Counted from the stretch's first letter, positions 17,600-29,341 are shown. The stretch is 64,000 nucleotides of DNA from Bordetella parapertussis (GCA_945870465.1 CAMBSS010000002.1:1-64000); one strand, 5' to 3'. Numbers and translations: made by a program. The notes: generated from the sequence alone by a model not told the origin.

Positions 17600-19639
17600 T
17601 TACAGTGAAACTCCCGAGACCAGCAACCACGCGAACCACACGGACATTAGGAGAAGAATGCCGATGATCATCGCGAATGCGTAGTGGTAGATGTAACCGG
17701 ACTGGACTTGCCGGATCACCGTGGAACTCCAGCCCACGAGCCGCGCCGTGCCGTTGACGAAGAGCCCGTCAATCAACGCAACATCGCCGATTTTCCACAA
17801 GCCATTGCCGAGCAGACGGGCGCCGCCGGCGAAGAACCAGTCGTTAAAGCGGTCGAAGTAGTATTTCTCTTCGAGCACGGTCACCAGCACGCCCCACTTC
17901 GCGCGCAGCACCGGCGGCAGATCCGGGCGCGCGATGTAGATAAACCATGCAACGCCAGCCCCCGCCAGTGCAAGCAGGAACGGCAGGGTCGTAAAACTGT
18001 GCAGGACCATCGGCAACACGCCATGAAACTCTTCCGCCATTTTTTTGATGCCTTCATGCCCTTCGGCGAAAAATATCGAGTCGCCGAAATAACCGCCATA
18101 CACAAAAGTGCCGATCACCCAGCCGGCGCACACCGATGGAATCGCCAGCAGGATCAGCGGTAGTGTCACAACCAGCGGCGACTCGTGCGGCACGCCGCCG
18201 TGGACATGATCAACATGCGCATGGCTGTCGTTCCCGTGGGCGTCAGGCACGTGTGTGTCGAAGCGCTCCTTGCCGTGAAACGTGAAAAATATCAGCCGGA
18301 AAGAATAAAAACCGCCGACGAACACCGCACCCAGCGCGGCGAGATACGCGAACGTGGCGCCCGGCATCCCGGCCGCATAGGCCTCATGTACGGCCTCGAT
18401 GATCGAGTCCTTGGAAAAGAAACCGGCAAACGGCGGGAAACCGGCATTGGCCAGCGCGCCAATGAACATCGTCAGGTAGGTGATTGGCAGGTATTTGCGC
18501 AGCCCGCCCATCTTGCGCATGTCCTGCTCGTGATGCATGGCGATGATCACGGACCCGGCGCCGAGAAACAGCACCGCTTTAAAGAACGCATGCGTCATCA
18601 GGTGGAAGATTGCGACCGAGTAGGCGGAGGCACCCAGTGCCATCGTCATATAGCCGAGCTGCGAAAGCGTTGAATATGCGACCACCCGCTTGATGTCGTA
18701 CTGAACCGTCGCAATGAGCGCCATGAAAAACGTGGTGATCGCGCCGACGACCAGCACAAACGACAGAGCGGCCTGCGACTGTTCGAACAGCGGCGACATG
18801 CGCGCGACCATGAAAATGCCGGCAGTCACCATCGTTGCAGCGTGGATCAACGCGGAGATCGGCGTCGGACCTTCCATCGAGTCGGGCAGCCACACATGCA
18901 AGGGAAACTGCGCGGACTTACCCATCGCGCCGACGAACAGCAGGATGCAGATCACCGTGAGCAGCGACCATGCGTAGCCGGGGAAAATTTCTATCGTGTT
19001 GGCGGCCAGGGTGCCGGCCTTCGCGGCGGCGAACACGGGTGCGTAGTCCAGCGTGCCAAAGTACATGAGCACCAGCGCGATGCCGAGCAGGAAGCCGAAG
19101 TCGCCGACGCGGTTCACGAGAAAGGCCTTGAGGTTCGCGTAGATCGCCGTCGGCCGCTCGAACCAGAAGCCGATCAGCAGATAGGAAACGAGGCCCACCG
19201 CCTCCCAGCCGAAGAACAACTGCAGGAAATTGTTCGACATCACGAGCATCAACATCGAGAACGTGAACAGCGAGATGTAACTGAAAAAACGGTTGTAGCC
19301 GGGATCGCCCGCCATGTAGCCGATGGTGTACACGTGCACCATCAGGGACACGAACGTCACCACCACCATCATGGTGGCAGACAGCTGGTCGATCAGAAAG
19401 CCTATCCCGTACTTGGTCGTGCCGCTCACCAGCCAGGTATAGAGAGGAATTTCCGTGCTGGGATGATCGTGCATTACGTCGTTGAATACCATGCCGGCCG
19501 CGATCGTCGATATGACCATGCCCAGGATGGTTACCGTGTGCGCGGCCCGATTGCTGATTTTCATGCACAAGAGGCCGGACACGAGCGCGCCCAGCAACGG
19601 GGCGAGCGGCACGACCAGGCAGAGGGTCTCGATCGTCAC
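17600..19639 (-). CDS. nuoL: NADH-quinone oxidoreductase subunit L
   Basis: 679 residues, the largest antiporter-like subunit. It carries KSAQFPLHVWLPDSMEGPTP and a long C-terminal part that in known structures forms the lateral helix along the membrane arm. A His-rich loop (DAHGNDSHAHVDHVHGG) at roughly residues 485-501 is a lineage-variable insertion. The start is GTG at 19639, only 4 bases after the nuoK stop. Confidence 0.98.
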   Translation of the reverse strand: MTIETLCLVVPLAPLLGALVSGLLCMKISNRAAHTVTILGMVISTIAAGMVFNDVMHDHPSTEIPLYTWLVSGTTKYGIGFLIDQLSATMMVVVTFVSLMVHVYTIGYMAGDPGYNRFFSYISLFTFSMLMLVMSNNFLQLFFGWEAVGLVSYLLIGFWFERPTAIYANLKAFLVNRVGDFGFLLGIALVLMYFGTLDYAPVFAAAKAGTLAANTIEIFPGYAWSLLTVICILLFVGAMGKSAQFPLHVWLPDSMEGPTPISALIHAATMVTAGIFMVARMSPLFEQSQAALSFVLVVGAITTFFMALIATVQYDIKRVVAYSTLSQLGYMTMALGASAYSVAIFHLMTHAFFKAVLFLGAGSVIIAMHHEQDMRKMGGLRKYLPITYLTMFIGALANAGFPPFAGFFSKDSIIEAVHEAYAAGMPGATFAYLAALGAVFVGGFYSFRLIFFTFHGKERFDTHVPDAHGNDSHAHVDHVHGGVPHESPLVVTLPLILLAIPSVCAGWVIGTFVYGGYFGDSIFFAEGHEGIKKMAEEFHGVLPMVLHSFTTLPFLLALAGAGVAWFIYIARPDLPPVLRAKWGVLVTVLEEKYYFDRFNDWFFAGGARLLGNGLWKIGDVALIDGLFVNGTARLVGWSSTVIRQVQSGYIYHYAFAMIIGILLLMSVWFAWLLVSGVSL

Positions 19640-19643
19640 GGCA

Positions 19644-19949
19644 TCAGCCTTTCAAGCTGTCGAGGTCTTCGACGTCTATGGTCTGCAGATTGCGGAACAG
19701 CACGACCAGGATCGCCAGGCCGATCGCGGATTCCGCGGCGGCCACCGTGAGAATGAAGAACACGAATATCTGGCCCGCGGTGTCCTCCAGGTAATGCGAA
19801 AACGCGATGAAATTCATGTTGACCGCGAGCAGCATAAGCTCGATCGCCATCAGCAGGATGATGATGTTCTTGCGGTTCAGGAAGATCCCGACCACGCTGA
19901 TCGCGAACAGGATCGCGCCCAATACCAGGTAATGCTGCAGTGAAACCAA
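19644..19949 (-). CDS. nuoK: NADH-quinone oxidoreductase subunit K
   Basis: 101 residues, three membrane helices, the MrpC-like subunit. The helix-2 Glu in [12 protein letters not shown] and that in ESAIGLAI belong to the proton path. The start is a TTG at 19949 (TTG GTT TCA CTG), supported by AGGGGA 6 bases upstream. The 63-bp gap to nuoJ is unusually long for this operon and holds a GA-rich repeat pair. Confidence 0.96.
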   Translation of the reverse strand: MVSLQHYLVLGAILFAISVVGIFLNRKNIIILLMAIELMLLAVNMNFIAFSHYLEDTAGQIFVFFILTVAAAESAIGLAILVVLFRNLQTIDVEDLDSLKG

Positions 19950-19966
19950 TCGTTTCCCCTTTTATC

Positions 19967-20046
19967 GAGAGGCGAGAGATGAGAGATGAGAGGCGAGCAT
20001 GCTCGCCCGCTGTTACCCCTCTCCCCTCTCCCCTCTCCCTTCTCGC
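19967..20046. repeat. GAGAGGCGAG-family inverted repeat in the nuoJ-nuoK junction
   Basis: Left arm 19967-19998 is built from GAGAGGCGAGAGATGAGAG-type words. Right arm 20016-20046 is the complementary CCCCTCTCCCCTCTC array. The right arm is inside the nuoJ reading frame and codes its last residues (EGRGERGEG). On the minus transcript this could form a stem-loop between nuoJ and nuoK. Confidence 0.7.
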
Positions 20047-20639
20047 TTTTCGGATTGCATTTTCACGATGCGCACGCGGTCCTTGCGCTGGATCTCGATC
20101 TGCCGCGCCGGGTCGAGATACTTGGTGGCCTTGCGGGTGCGCAGCGTCAGCGCAATCGCCGCGACTATCGCCACCAGCAAAATCACCGCCGCGATTTCAA
20201 ACGGGTAGACATATACGGTGTAAATCAGCCGGCCCAGTTCCTTGGTGTTGCTGAAACCGGCAGCGGTGGGCGCCGGCTCTTCGAGTTCCAGCGCGGCATA
20301 GTGCCTCCACAAAAAAAGCCCCATTTCCAGGACCAGCGCCGCCGCCACCAGGCTGCCCAGCGGCAGGTAGCTCCAAAAGCCCTCGCGCAGCTTCGCCAGA
20401 TTGATGTCGAGCATCATCACGACGAACAGAAACAGCACCATGACCGCACCAACGTACACCAGCACCAGCGCGATGGCGAGGAACTCCGCCTGCAACTGTA
20501 TCCACAGACCGGCCGCCGTGAAAAATGCGAGCACCAGCAGCAACGCCGAGTGCACCGGGTTGCGCGAAGTGACAACGCCAACGGCGGCCGCGATAAGGAC
20601 AGCCGCGAAAACATAAAATATAAAAGTCTGAAAACTCAT
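20013..20639 (-). CDS. nuoJ: NADH-quinone oxidoreductase subunit J
   Basis: 208 residues from ATG 20639 (MSFQTFIFYVFA), five membrane helices. The third helix, LVYVGAVMVLFLFVVMML, is the conserved segment with a pi-bulge in known complex I structures. The frame extends upstream into nuoI and is not used. The C-terminus KMQSEKREGRGERGEG is atypical: the last nine residues are encoded by a GA-rich intergenic repeat arm, so the original stop seems to have been lost to a repeat. Confidence 0.97.
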   Translation of the reverse strand: MSFQTFIFYVFAAVLIAAAVGVVTSRNPVHSALLLVLAFFTAAGLWIQLQAEFLAIALVLVYVGAVMVLFLFVVMMLDINLAKLREGFWSYLPLGSLVAAALVLEMGLFLWRHYAALELEEPAPTAAGFSNTKELGRLIYTVYVYPFEIAAVILLVAIVAAIALTLRTRKATKYLDPARQIEIQRKDRVRIVKMQSEKREGRGERGEG

Positions 20640-20640
20640 A

Positions 20641-21132
20641 TCAACGGTATACCGCGTCGGCGGCACGGTCCTTGGCGATCTGCTCTTCGTACATGTCGCC
20701 AATGGCAAGCAACATGGGCTTGGTATAAATCAGGTCGCCGCGCTGCTCACCGTGGTACTCGAGGATGCGCGTCTCGACGATCGAATCGACCGGGCAGGAC
20801 TCTTCGCAGAAGCCGCAGAATATGCATTTGGTCAGGTCGATGTCGTAGCGCGTGGTGCGCCGCGTGCCGTCGTCGCGCTGCTCTGATTCGATGGTGATCG
20901 CCAGCGCCGGGCACACCGCTTCGCACAATTTGCAGGCAATGCAGCGCTCCTCGCCGTTCGGATAGCGGCGCAGCGCGTGCAGGCCGCGGAAGCGCCCCGA
21001 CTGCGGCGTTTTCTCTTCGGGGAACTGCACCGTGATTTTGCGCGCGAACAAATGCCGACCGGTCAGCATCATGCCCTTCACCAACTCGAAGAGCAGGAAG
21101 GTGCGGAAAAAATCGCTTATGCGGGAAATCAT
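20641..21132 (-). CDS. nuoI: NADH-quinone oxidoreductase subunit I
   Basis: 163 residues with two classic 4Fe-4S ferredoxin motifs, [12 protein letters not shown] and [12 protein letters not shown], which hold clusters N6a and N6b. It passes electrons from NuoG towards NuoB in the peripheral arm. An N-terminal amphipathic segment ([20 protein letters not shown]) lies along the membrane. nuoJ starts 1 base after its stop. Confidence 0.98.
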   Translation of the reverse strand: MISRISDFFRTFLLFELVKGMMLTGRHLFARKITVQFPEEKTPQSGRFRGLHALRRYPNGEERCIACKLCEAVCPALAITIESEQRDDGTRRTTRYDIDLTKCIFCGFCEESCPVDSIVETRILEYHGEQRGDLIYTKPMLLAIGDMYEEQIAKDRAADAVYR

Positions 21133-21139
21133 CGTAACC

Positions 21140-22246
21140 TCATTTCCACCAGACCCACAGCGGCGTCTGCATCCATGCGCCGAGCACGATGATCCACACG
21201 ATGGTCACCGGGATAAACACCTTCCAGCCGAGCCGCATGATCTGGTCGTAACGGTAGCGCGGGAAAGTCGCGCGGAACCAGATGAACAGGATGAGCACGA
21301 AGAACACTTTCGCGAACAGCCAGTGAAAGCCGCCCACGCCCAAGAACGGCCATGAGTCGGGAAATGGCGACAGCCAGCCGCCGAGGAACATGATGCTGCA
21401 GAGGGTCGCAACCAGGATCATGTTGATGTATTCAGCAAGGAAAAAGACCGAGAACATCATCCCGGAGTATTCGACGTGGAAGCCGCCGACGATTTCCGAC
21501 TCGCCTTCGGCCACGTCGAACGGCGCGCGGTTGATCTCGGCGACGCCGGCAATCAGGTAGACCAGGAAAAACGGAAACAGCGGGATGAAAAACCAGTTGA
21601 GTGCGCCGTATTTGCCGGTCTGACTGTTGACGATCTCGACCAGGTTCAGGCTCTGTGACGCCATCAGCACGCCGACCAGCGCAAAACCGATGGCGATCTC
21701 GTACGAAACGATCTGCGCCGCCGAGCGCAGCCCGCCCAGAAAAGCATATTTGGAATTGGATGCCCAGCCGGCCACTATCACGCCGTAAACTCCCATCGAG
21801 GTGATGGCCATGATGTAGAGCAGGCCGGCGTCAATGTTGGAGAGCACCATCTCGGGCCCGAACGGCACCACCGCCCACGCCGCCAGCGCCGGCATCATGG
21901 CCATGATGGGCGCCAGCACAAACAGGAATTTGCTCGCGCCTGCGGGAACGATGATTTCCTTGACCAGCAGCTTGAGGCCGTCGGCAATCGGCTGCAGCCA
22001 GCCATAGCCGACGCGGTTGGGGCCGTGGCGCACCTGCATCCAGCCGATGACTTTTCGCTCTAACAGCGTGAGGTAGGCCATGCACAGCATCAGCGGCGCC
22101 ACGATGCAGACGATGAGGATCAATATCCAGATCGCGTACAAAACATAGGGCGCGAAATCCTGGCCGCACAACCCGACCACCAGCGCGCCGAGCAGGCCCC
22201 ATGCCCAGGTGCCGAGATTAACCAGCGGTTGCAGAAGCGCGGTCAC
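21140..22246 (-). CDS. nuoH: NADH-quinone oxidoreductase subunit H
   Basis: 368 residues, eight or so membrane helices. The conserved [21 protein letters not shown] loop and the [13 protein letters not shown] loop form the quinone-binding chamber at the junction of the two arms. The start is GTG 22246, overlapping the nuoG stop by 4 bp. Confidence 0.98.
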   Translation of the reverse strand: MTALLQPLVNLGTWAWGLLGALVVGLCGQDFAPYVLYAIWILILIVCIVAPLMLCMAYLTLLERKVIGWMQVRHGPNRVGYGWLQPIADGLKLLVKEIIVPAGASKFLFVLAPIMAMMPALAAWAVVPFGPEMVLSNIDAGLLYIMAITSMGVYGVIVAGWASNSKYAFLGGLRSAAQIVSYEIAIGFALVGVLMASQSLNLVEIVNSQTGKYGALNWFFIPLFPFFLVYLIAGVAEINRAPFDVAEGESEIVGGFHVEYSGMMFSVFFLAEYINMILVATLCSIMFLGGWLSPFPDSWPFLGVGGFHWLFAKVFFVLILFIWFRATFPRYRYDQIMRLGWKVFIPVTIVWIIVLGAWMQTPLWVWWK

Positions 22247-24582
22247 ACCGCCACCTTCTGCGGCGCGGCGACGCGCTCCGCGGTGATGGCGCCGAACATG
22301 CCGCCGAGCGCTGCCGTCAGCGCATGCGACGCCGGCACACGGATGCAGTTTGCCGGCAATTTGTCGTCGCGCGCCACCGCCAGCACGGCGCTGCCGCCGC
22401 CTTGCACAATTCTCACCTGGTCGTCATCGCGCAAACCAAGCTGCGCGAACAGTTCGCCATTCATGGTTGCGACTGGCGCTGCGGCATCATGGGTTTTTTG
22501 CAACGAAGCCGCGCGGCGCACGATGGAATCCGCCTGATATATCGGCACCTCGGCTATGCGTTCGATGCCCGCACCCTGCGCTTCGATTTTGCCGATTGCC
22601 GCGTTGGGCAGCCGATTGTTCAGGCGCGCCGCCACGTCTCCGGGCAACGCGTCCTTCAAGACTGCTTCGCTGCTGTCATAGTCGAACCCAGTTACGCCCA
22701 GCAGATTGCCGAGCACGCGCAGCACTTTCCACGCCGGCCGCGTTTCTGCCAGCGGTTGCACGACGCCGCGGAAACTCTGCGCCCTGCCCTCCGTGCTGAC
22801 GAACGTGCCGGAGGTTTCAGTGAACGGTCCGATCGGCAGCAGCGCGTGCGCGTAGTCGAGCGCACGGTGCTGGTACGGCGACATCGCCACCACGAATTCC
22901 GCCTGTTTCAGCGCGGCCATCGCCTGCTGCGGATCAAAATAATCGAGTTCGGGCTCGACGCCGAGTAATACATACGCTTTGCGCGGCTGCGCCATGAGCT
23001 GGCGCGCATCGAGTCCACCGGCCGCGGCGCCCGCGAGATGGCCGCCGACGCTGTTCGCCGCCTCGCCGAGGAAACCGAATTTCGCGCCGAGCAGATCGGC
23101 GAGCGTTTGCGCGAGCGCGTGCAGCTGCCCTGCCGCCGGATGGTGCTGGGCGAAATTACCGAGGAATACCGCGGCGTTCTTGCCTGACACGAGGCTGTCG
23201 GCGATGTGTTGAGCGGCGGCGCCGACTTCAACAGCGGCGACGTCGGCGGGCGCAGCCGCGCCTTTCGCCAGCGCAACAGCCTTGACGACCTGCGCCAGCG
23301 TGTGCGAGAACCGTGACGGCGCGGCAATCGCCTTGTTGGCGACGCGCATTAGCAGATCGTCATCGGCCGCGTGAATCAGGTTCAGCTGCAATTGCTTCTT
23401 CGCGGCTTGCCGCAAGCGGTTCGCAATAAGCGGATGGTCTTTGCGCAGAGTGCTGCCGATAACCAGTACGCGGTCGAGTTGCGCGATTTCAGAAATCGGC
23501 ATACCAAGCCATGGCACAACGGTCGCCGCGGCGCCGAAATCCGCCTGGCGGGTGCGAAAATCAACATTGGCGCTGCCAATGCCGCGCATAAGCTTTTGCA
23601 GCAGGTAGAGTTCTTCGAGCGTCTGGTGCGGCGTGGCCAGCGCGCCGATTTGTGACGCGCCATGCTGGTCGCGGACTTTTTTGAGGCCGTTGGCGACGAA
23701 ATCGAGCGCGACCTGCCAGTCGACTTCCTTCCAGGCGCCGTCGGTCTTGATCATCGGTTTAACGAGACGGTCAGCGGAATTCAGGCCCTCGTACGAAAAA
23801 CGGTCCTTATCCGACAACCAGCATTCGTTGATCGCTTCGTTCTCGCGCGGCAATACGCGCATCACGCGGTTCTGCTTGACCTGCACCGTCAGGTTGGAGC
23901 CGAGGCCGCAATGCGGGCTCACCGAAGAGTGGCGCGTCAGTTCCCATGTCCGCGCGCTGTAACGGAACGGCTTGGACGTGAGCGCACCGACCGGGCACAG
24001 ATCGATCACATTGCCCGACAGTTCGGAATCGACCGTCTTGCCGACAAACGCGATGATTTCAGCATGTTCGCCGCGGCCTATCATGCCGAGCTCCATGACG
24101 CCGGCGACTTCCTGGCCGAAGCGCACGCAGCGCGTGCAGTGTATGCAGCGCGTCATGTCGGTCGAAATCAGCGGACCGAGGTTCTTGTTGTTCACCACAC
24201 GCTTGGGTTCGTCGTAACGCGAACCGCTGCCGCCGTAGCCAACCGCCAGGTCCTGCAACTGACATTCGCCGCCCTGGTCGCAGATCGGGCAGTCGAGCGG
24301 ATGGTTGATGAGCAGGAATTCCATCACGCCTTTTTGCGCATTGACGGCCTGGTCGGAATGCGTGAACACCTTCATACCGTTGGTCACGGGGGTAGCGCAC
24401 GCCGGCAGCGGCTTGGGCGCCTTCTCGACCTGCACCAGGCACATGCGGCAGTTGGCCGCAATCGACAATTTCTTGTGATAGCAGAAATGCGGCACGTAGA
24501 CGCCCGCCTGGTTGGTGGCGTCCATCACCGTGCTGCCATCCGGCACTTCGAATTTCTTGCCGTCGATTTCTATTTCAAGCAT
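22243..24582 (-). CDS. nuoG: NADH-quinone oxidoreductase subunit G
   Basis: 779 residues. The N-terminal [2Fe-2S] domain has [15 protein letters not shown]. It is followed by the His/Cys-ligated 4Fe-4S region ([14 protein letters not shown]), then [10 protein letters not shown], then a formate-dehydrogenase-like domain that has lost its molybdopterin. It carries electrons from NuoF to NuoI in the peripheral arm. The C-terminal part is Ala-rich, as often seen in betaproteobacteria. It is 12 bases from nuoF. Confidence 0.97.
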   Translation of the reverse strand: MLEIEIDGKKFEVPDGSTVMDATNQAGVYVPHFCYHKKLSIAANCRMCLVQVEKAPKPLPACATPVTNGMKVFTHSDQAVNAQKGVMEFLLINHPLDCPICDQGGECQLQDLAVGYGGSGSRYDEPKRVVNNKNLGPLISTDMTRCIHCTRCVRFGQEVAGVMELGMIGRGEHAEIIAFVGKTVDSELSGNVIDLCPVGALTSKPFRYSARTWELTRHSSVSPHCGLGSNLTVQVKQNRVMRVLPRENEAINECWLSDKDRFSYEGLNSADRLVKPMIKTDGAWKEVDWQVALDFVANGLKKVRDQHGASQIGALATPHQTLEELYLLQKLMRGIGSANVDFRTRQADFGAAATVVPWLGMPISEIAQLDRVLVIGSTLRKDHPLIANRLRQAAKKQLQLNLIHAADDDLLMRVANKAIAAPSRFSHTLAQVVKAVALAKGAAAPADVAAVEVGAAAQHIADSLVSGKNAAVFLGNFAQHHPAAGQLHALAQTLADLLGAKFGFLGEAANSVGGHLAGAAAGGLDARQLMAQPRKAYVLLGVEPELDYFDPQQAMAALKQAEFVVAMSPYQHRALDYAHALLPIGPFTETSGTFVSTEGRAQSFRGVVQPLAETRPAWKVLRVLGNLLGVTGFDYDSSEAVLKDALPGDVAARLNNRLPNAAIGKIEAQGAGIERIAEVPIYQADSIVRRAASLQKTHDAAAPVATMNGELFAQLGLRDDDQVRIVQGGGSAVLAVARDDKLPANCIRVPASHALTAALGGMFGAITAERVAAPQKVAV

Positions 24583-24594
24583 GTCGCATGCTCA

Positions 24595-25908
24595 TCAGAT
24601 GTAATGGGGAACCAGGCATTGCTTGTGGTCTATGTGATGCTGGAATTCGTCGCGATAATTTTTAATGAACGCGCGCACCGGCATCGCCGCCGCGTCGCCG
24701 AGCGCGCAGATCGTGCGCCCCTGGATGTTGTCGGCGAGGTTGTTCAGCAAATCGAGGTCTTCGGGCTTGCCCTTGCCGTGCTCGATGCGGTCTATCACGC
24801 GATAGAGCCAGCCCGTGCCTTCGCGGCAGGGCGTGCACTGCCCGCACGACTCTTCGTAATAGAAGTACGCCAGCCGCAGCAGGCTCTTAACCATGCAGCG
24901 CGTCTCGTCCATCACGATCACTGCGCCAGAGCCCAGCATGGAACCGGCCTTGGCGATGGAGTCGTAGTCCATGTCGGTCGCCATCATGATGTCGGCCGGC
25001 AGCACCGGCATCGACGACCCGCCGGGAATCACGGCTTTCAGTTTCTTGCCGCCGCGCATGCCGCCCGCCATTTCGAGCAGTTTCGCGAACGGCGTGCCAA
25101 GCTTCACTTCGTAATTGCCGGGACGCGCGACGTCTCCCGACACCGAAAAAATCTTGGTGCCGCCGTTGTTCGGCTTGCCGAGACCGAGGAACGCATCGCC
25201 GCCGTTATTGATGATCCACGGCACCGCGGCGAACGTCTCGGTGTTGTTGATCGTGGTCGGCTTGCCATAGAGCCCGAAGCTCGCTGGAAACGGCGGCTTG
25301 AAGCGCGGCTGGCCTTTCTTGCCTTCGAGCGATTCGAGCAACGCGGTTTCCTCGCCGCAGATGTACGCGCCCCAGCCGTGATGGTTGTGGAGCTCGAAGC
25401 TGAAGTCGGAGCCCCGGATGTTCTTGCCGATATAGCCGGCGGCGCGCGCTTCGGCCAACGCTTCTTCCATGCGCTCGTAGACGTCCCAGATTTCGCCGTG
25501 GATGTAGTTATAGCCGACGGGGATGCCCATCGCGTACGCGCCTATCGCCATGCCCTCGATCAGGATGTGCGGGTTGTAGCGCATTATGTCGCGGTCTTTG
25601 AACGTGCCGGGCTCGCCTTCGTCCGAATTGCACACCAGGTATTTGGCGCCCGGAAACTGGCGCGGCATGAAGCTCCACTTGAGCCCGGTCGGGAAGCCCG
25701 CGCCGCCGCGTCCGCGCAAAGCGCTCTTTTTCAACTCGGCGACGATCTGCTCGGGCGTGATTTTTTCGGCGAGTATTTTCTTCAAAGCCGAGTAACCGCC
25801 GCGCGCCAGGTAATCCTGCAGGCGCCAGTTGGCGCCTGTGATGCCTTTCATGATGACAGCATCGGGACCGAAGAGATCGGCGGCAAACGGCGCGACAGGC
25901 AGGCCCAT
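24595..25908 (-). CDS. nuoF: NADH-quinone oxidoreductase subunit F
   Basis: 437 residues. [15 protein letters not shown] binds [21 protein letters not shown] binds FMN, and [11 protein letters not shown] plus a downstream Cys ligate cluster N3. It is the NADH dehydrogenase catalytic subunit. ATG 25908 overlaps the nuoE stop by one base. Confidence 0.98.
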   Translation of the reverse strand: MGLPVAPFAADLFGPDAVIMKGITGANWRLQDYLARGGYSALKKILAEKITPEQIVAELKKSALRGRGGAGFPTGLKWSFMPRQFPGAKYLVCNSDEGEPGTFKDRDIMRYNPHILIEGMAIGAYAMGIPVGYNYIHGEIWDVYERMEEALAEARAAGYIGKNIRGSDFSFELHNHHGWGAYICGEETALLESLEGKKGQPRFKPPFPASFGLYGKPTTINNTETFAAVPWIINNGGDAFLGLGKPNNGGTKIFSVSGDVARPGNYEVKLGTPFAKLLEMAGGMRGGKKLKAVIPGGSSMPVLPADIMMATDMDYDSIAKAGSMLGSGAVIVMDETRCMVKSLLRLAYFYYEESCGQCTPCREGTGWLYRVIDRIEHGKGKPEDLDLLNNLADNIQGRTICALGDAAAMPVRAFIKNYRDEFQHHIDHKQCLVPHYI

Positions 25909-26396
25909 TATTTCAGTTCCTCGAGCAGTTTATCGAGCTTGTCGGCGGTCATCGCACACGCCATATTCTTGTTGTTGACGAGCATCACCGGCGCCTCGCC
26001 GCAGGCGCCCAGGCACTCAGCCTCTTTCAGCGTGAACGCGCCGTCGGCAGTGGTTTCGCCGAAACCGATACCAAGCTTCTGCTTGAGATGCTCTGCAGCC
26101 AGTGTCGCCCCTTGCAACGCGCACGGCAGATTGGTACAGATGGCGATTTTGCAGCGGCCGATCGGCTTCAGGTCGTACATCGTATAGAAGCTCGCGACTT
26201 CGTAGACCGCGATCGGCGGCATGTCGAGATAGTGGGCGACGACATCCATGGTGTCGGTGGACAGCCAGCCTTTTTCATCCTGCGCGATGGTCAGCGCGGC
26301 CATCACCGCCGACTGTTTCTGGTCGGCCGGATACTTGGCGACCGCGTGGTCGATTTTGGCGAGCGCAGCCGGGCTTAGCATGAGCGGCGCGTTCAT
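25908..26396 (-). CDS. nuoE: NADH-quinone oxidoreductase subunit E
   Basis: 162 residues from ATG 26396 ([16 protein letters not shown]). The longer upstream frame only shadows nuoD. The thioredoxin-like [2Fe-2S] domain shows its four ligands in CTNLPC and CLGAC (cluster N1a). The start overlaps the nuoD stop by 4 bp. Confidence 0.97.
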   Translation of the reverse strand: MNAPLMLSPAALAKIDHAVAKYPADQKQSAVMAALTIAQDEKGWLSTDTMDVVAHYLDMPPIAVYEVASFYTMYDLKPIGRCKIAICTNLPCALQGATLAAEHLKQKLGIGFGETTADGAFTLKEAECLGACGEAPVMLVNNKNMACAMTADKLDKLLEELK

Positions 26397-27646
26397 CGAT
26401 CTATCTCCCCGAACACGATGTCCTGCGTGCCGATGATGGCGACCACGTCGGCAATCATGTGCCCGCGCACCATTTCGTCGAGCGCCGCCAGGTGCGGATA
26501 GCCCGGCGCGCGGATCTTCACGCGATACGGCTTGTTGGCGCCGTCGGATATGAGATAAATGCCGAACTCGCCTTTCGGATGCTCGACCGCCGCGTAAGCT
26601 TCGCCGGGTGGCACATGCATTCCTTCGGTGAACAGCTTGAAGTGGTGGATCAGCTCTTCCATGTTCTGCTTCATCGCAACACGCGACGGCGGCGCCACCT
26701 TGTGGCTCTCGCTCATCACCGGGCCGGGATTCTTGCGCAGCCATTCAATGCATTGCTTGATGATGCCGTTGGACTGGCGCATTTCCTCGATGCGCACGAG
26801 GTAGCGGTCGTAGCAATCGCCATTGACGCCGACCGGTATGTCGAACTGCATGCGGTCGTACACCTCGTACGGCTGCTTCTTGCGCAAATCCCACTCGATG
26901 CCCGAGCCGCGCAGCATGGGGCCGGAAAAGCCCAGCGCCTTGGCGCGCTCCGGCGTTACCACGCCGATGCCGACAGTACGCTGCTTCCAGATGCGGTTGT
27001 CGGTGAGCAGCGTTTCGTACTCGTCGACGTAGGTCGGAAAACGATTGGTGAAGTCCTCGATGAAATCCAGCAATGAGCCTTGCCGGTTCGTATTCATGTC
27101 TCGCACCGCCGCCGCGTTGTGGATGCGGGAAGCCTCGTATTGCGGCATGGTGTCCGGCAAATCGCGGTAGACGCCGCCCGGCCGGTAGTACGCGGCATGC
27201 ATGCGCGCGCCCGACACTGCCTCGTAGCAGTCCATCAGGTCTTCGCGCTCGCGGAAGCAATACAGGAAGACCGTCATTGCGCCGACATCGAGCGCATGCG
27301 CGCCGAGCCACATGCAATGATTCAGCACGCGCGTGATCTCGTCGAACATGACGCGGATATACTGCGCGCGCAGCGGTACGTCGATGCCGATCAGCCTCTC
27401 GATCGCCATCACATAAGCGTGCTCGTTGCACATCATGGACACGTAATCGAGGCGGTCCATGTACGGCACCGACTGGATGAACGTGCGGTGCTCGGCGAGT
27501 TTTTCAGTCGCGCGGTGCAGCAGCCCGATATGCGGATCTGCGCGCTCGATAACTTCGCCGTCGAGTTCCAGCACCAGGCGCAATACGCCGTGGGCCGCCG
27601 GATGCTGGGGCCCGAAGTTCATCGTATAGTTTCTGATCTCCGCCAT
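26393..27646 (-). CDS. nuoD: NADH-quinone oxidoreductase subunit D
   Basis: 417 residues, the 49-kDa homologue. [15 protein letters not shown] at the N-terminus lines the quinone pocket (His/Tyr site). The protein ends with DIVFGEIDR, the usual family terminus. It is related to [NiFe]-hydrogenase large subunits but lacks the metal Cys pairs. It is separated from nuoC by 3 bp and is not fused to it, unlike in E. coli. Confidence 0.98.
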   Translation of the reverse strand: MAEIRNYTMNFGPQHPAAHGVLRLVLELDGEVIERADPHIGLLHRATEKLAEHRTFIQSVPYMDRLDYVSMMCNEHAYVMAIERLIGIDVPLRAQYIRVMFDEITRVLNHCMWLGAHALDVGAMTVFLYCFREREDLMDCYEAVSGARMHAAYYRPGGVYRDLPDTMPQYEASRIHNAAAVRDMNTNRQGSLLDFIEDFTNRFPTYVDEYETLLTDNRIWKQRTVGIGVVTPERAKALGFSGPMLRGSGIEWDLRKKQPYEVYDRMQFDIPVGVNGDCYDRYLVRIEEMRQSNGIIKQCIEWLRKNPGPVMSESHKVAPPSRVAMKQNMEELIHHFKLFTEGMHVPPGEAYAAVEHPKGEFGIYLISDGANKPYRVKIRAPGYPHLAALDEMVRGHMIADVVAIIGTQDIVFGEIDR

Positions 27647-27649
27647 GAC

Positions 27650-28258
27650 TCAGCCCTTGCGAAACCCTTCGCTGTCGGCGTAGTTTTCTGCGCGCACGAT
27701 GCGCGGCACGATCTCGCGCGGCTCTATGGTGACCGGCTGGTAGATCACGCGCTGCTGGTCGGGGTCGTAACGCATTTCAACGTTGCCCGAAATCGGGAAA
27801 TCCTTGCGGAACGGATGCCCGATAAAACCGTAGTCGGTCAGTATGCGGCGCAGATCCGGGTGCCCGTCGAACACAATGCCGAACAAATCGAACGCTTCGC
27901 GCTCGAACCAGTTCGCCGCCGGCCATACGCCGATGACCGAATCGACCACCGGAAAATCATCTGCCGCGCAGAAAACGCGCACGCGCAACCGCCGGTTATG
28001 CCTGAGACTCAGCAGATGGTAGACGACCGCAAAACGCTGGCCCTCGTAAGTCGCGTACGTGCTGTAATCGACGCCGCACAAATCGATCAGTTGTTCGAAA
28101 CCGAGATCGCCACCATCGCGCAGCGTGGTCATGACACTGACCAGATCGCCGGCCTTGACGACCAGCGTCACCTCACCGAGCGCTTCCGCGACGGAGACGG
28201 TTTTATCACCCAGCGCTGCCTGCACGCTCTCGACCAGGGCTTGATTGTGCGTAGTCAT
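27650..28258 (-). CDS. nuoC: NADH-quinone oxidoreductase subunit C
   Basis: 202 residues, the 30-kDa homologue. The signature ERE-type block is visible as [30 protein letters not shown], followed by GHPFRKDFP. It is a structural subunit of the peripheral arm that docks NuoD. It stands as a separate gene. Confidence 0.97.
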   Translation of the reverse strand: MTTHNQALVESVQAALGDKTVSVAEALGEVTLVVKAGDLVSVMTTLRDGGDLGFEQLIDLCGVDYSTYATYEGQRFAVVYHLLSLRHNRRLRVRVFCAADDFPVVDSVIGVWPAANWFEREAFDLFGIVFDGHPDLRRILTDYGFIGHPFRKDFPISGNVEMRYDPDQQRVIYQPVTIEPREIVPRIVRAENYADSEGFRKG

Positions 28259-28296
28259 TCGGCGTGCTCGCGTTTAAACGTGCGCATTTGACGTGC

Positions 28297-28776
28297 TCAT
28301 CCGCGTGCAATCGTGTTGGTGCGCTTGATTTTGTTCTGCAGCTGGATAATGCCGTAGAGCAGCGCTTCGGCGGTGGGCGGGCAGCCGGGGACGTAGATGT
28401 CGACCGGCACGATGCGGTCGCAGCCGCGCACCACGGAATACGAATAATGGTAATAGCCGCCGCCGTTGGCGCACGAGCCCATCGAAATCACCCAGCGCGG
28501 CTCGGCCATCTGCTCGTAGACCTTGCGCAGCGCCGGCGCCATTTTGTTGCACAGGGTGCCGGCGACGATCATCACGTCCGACTGGCGCGGGCTCGGGCGG
28601 AACACGATGCCGAAACGGTCGAGGTCGTAACGCGACGCGCCTGCGTGCATCATTTCGACTGCGCAGCACGCCAGCCCAAACGTCATCGGCCACATCGAGC
28701 CGGTGCGCGTCCAGTTGATCAGCGTATCCACGCTGGTCACGACGAAACCCTTGTCCAATACGCCGCCGTCAGCCAT
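28297..28776 (-). CDS. nuoB: NADH-quinone oxidoreductase subunit B
   Basis: 159 residues. The adjacent Cys pair in [11 protein letters not shown], with Cys residues in [11 protein letters not shown] and VPGCPP, ligates cluster N2, the last Fe-S centre before quinone. It is 18 bp after nuoA and 38 bp before nuoC. Confidence 0.98.
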   Translation of the reverse strand: MADGGVLDKGFVVTSVDTLINWTRTGSMWPMTFGLACCAVEMMHAGASRYDLDRFGIVFRPSPRQSDVMIVAGTLCNKMAPALRKVYEQMAEPRWVISMGSCANGGGYYHYSYSVVRGCDRIVPVDIYVPGCPPTAEALLYGIIQLQNKIKRTNTIARG

Positions 28777-28794
28777 AGGTGGCCCTCATCAAGA

Positions 28795-29163
28795 CTAGTC
28801 CCACTCCAGAGCGCCCTTCTTCCATTCGTAGATAAAACCCACGACCAGAATGGCGAGAAACATGACCATCGCCAGGAAACCGAACATGCCGATCTCCCGC
28901 AACACGATGGCCCACGGAAACAGAAATGCGATTTCGAGATCGAACAGGATGAAAAGGATGGCCACCAGGTAATAGCGCACGTCGAACTTCATGCGCGCAT
29001 CCTCGAAAGCCTCGAATCCGCATTCGTACGGCGAAAGCTTCTCGCTGTTCGGGCGATGCACGCCCAGCAGCCGGCTGACCCCGCTACCGAGCACGATGGG
29101 CGCGAGACCGGAGACCGCGCCGACGATGATGAACAGCAGAATAGGAAAGTAGTTTTCTAACAT
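28795..29163 (-). CDS. nuoA: NADH-quinone oxidoreductase subunit A
   Basis: 122 residues, three membrane helices, with the quinone-chamber loop [20 protein letters not shown]. It is the first gene of the 14-gene operon. The leader immediately upstream (29165-29334) carries GGATTC-type repeats, so the nuo promoter must lie within or beyond them. I could not identify a clear -35/-10 pair. Confidence 0.97.
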   Translation of the reverse strand: MLENYFPILLFIIVGAVSGLAPIVLGSGVSRLLGVHRPNSEKLSPYECGFEAFEDARMKFDVRYYLVAILFILFDLEIAFLFPWAIVLREIGMFGFLAMVMFLAILVVGFIYEWKKGALEWD

Positions 29164-29164
29164 T

Positions 29165-29334
29165 GGCAGGATTCAGGATTCGGGATCCAGGATTCGGGAT
29201 CCGGGATTCAGTAAAACCTCAGTTAACGTATTTCATCGATACAGTCGGCCAAAATCAAACCTCGCAAGCCCACCAACACAATTCCGCACTACTTTGGATT
29301 CCCGAATCCTGATTGCTGAATCATGAATCCTGCC
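29165..29334. repeat. GGATTCAGGATTC-family inverted repeat between nuoA and tRNA-Leu
   Basis: The left arm, about 29165-29210, is a tandem of GGATTCAGGATTCGGGATC-like words. The right arm 29296-29334 holds the complementary GAATCCTGATT and GAATCATGAATCCTG words. The same word family flanks the dnaK-dnaJ gap at 53910-54034. The 85-bp centre is moderately AT-rich and probably contains nuo promoter elements. Confidence 0.7.
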
Positions 29335-29341
29335 TTACAAC

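Noticed and set aside
23662..26187. 841-codon open frame on the plus strand
   Set aside because: Antisense to nuoG, nuoF and nuoE, which are certain. The translation has shadow-type composition with no domain.
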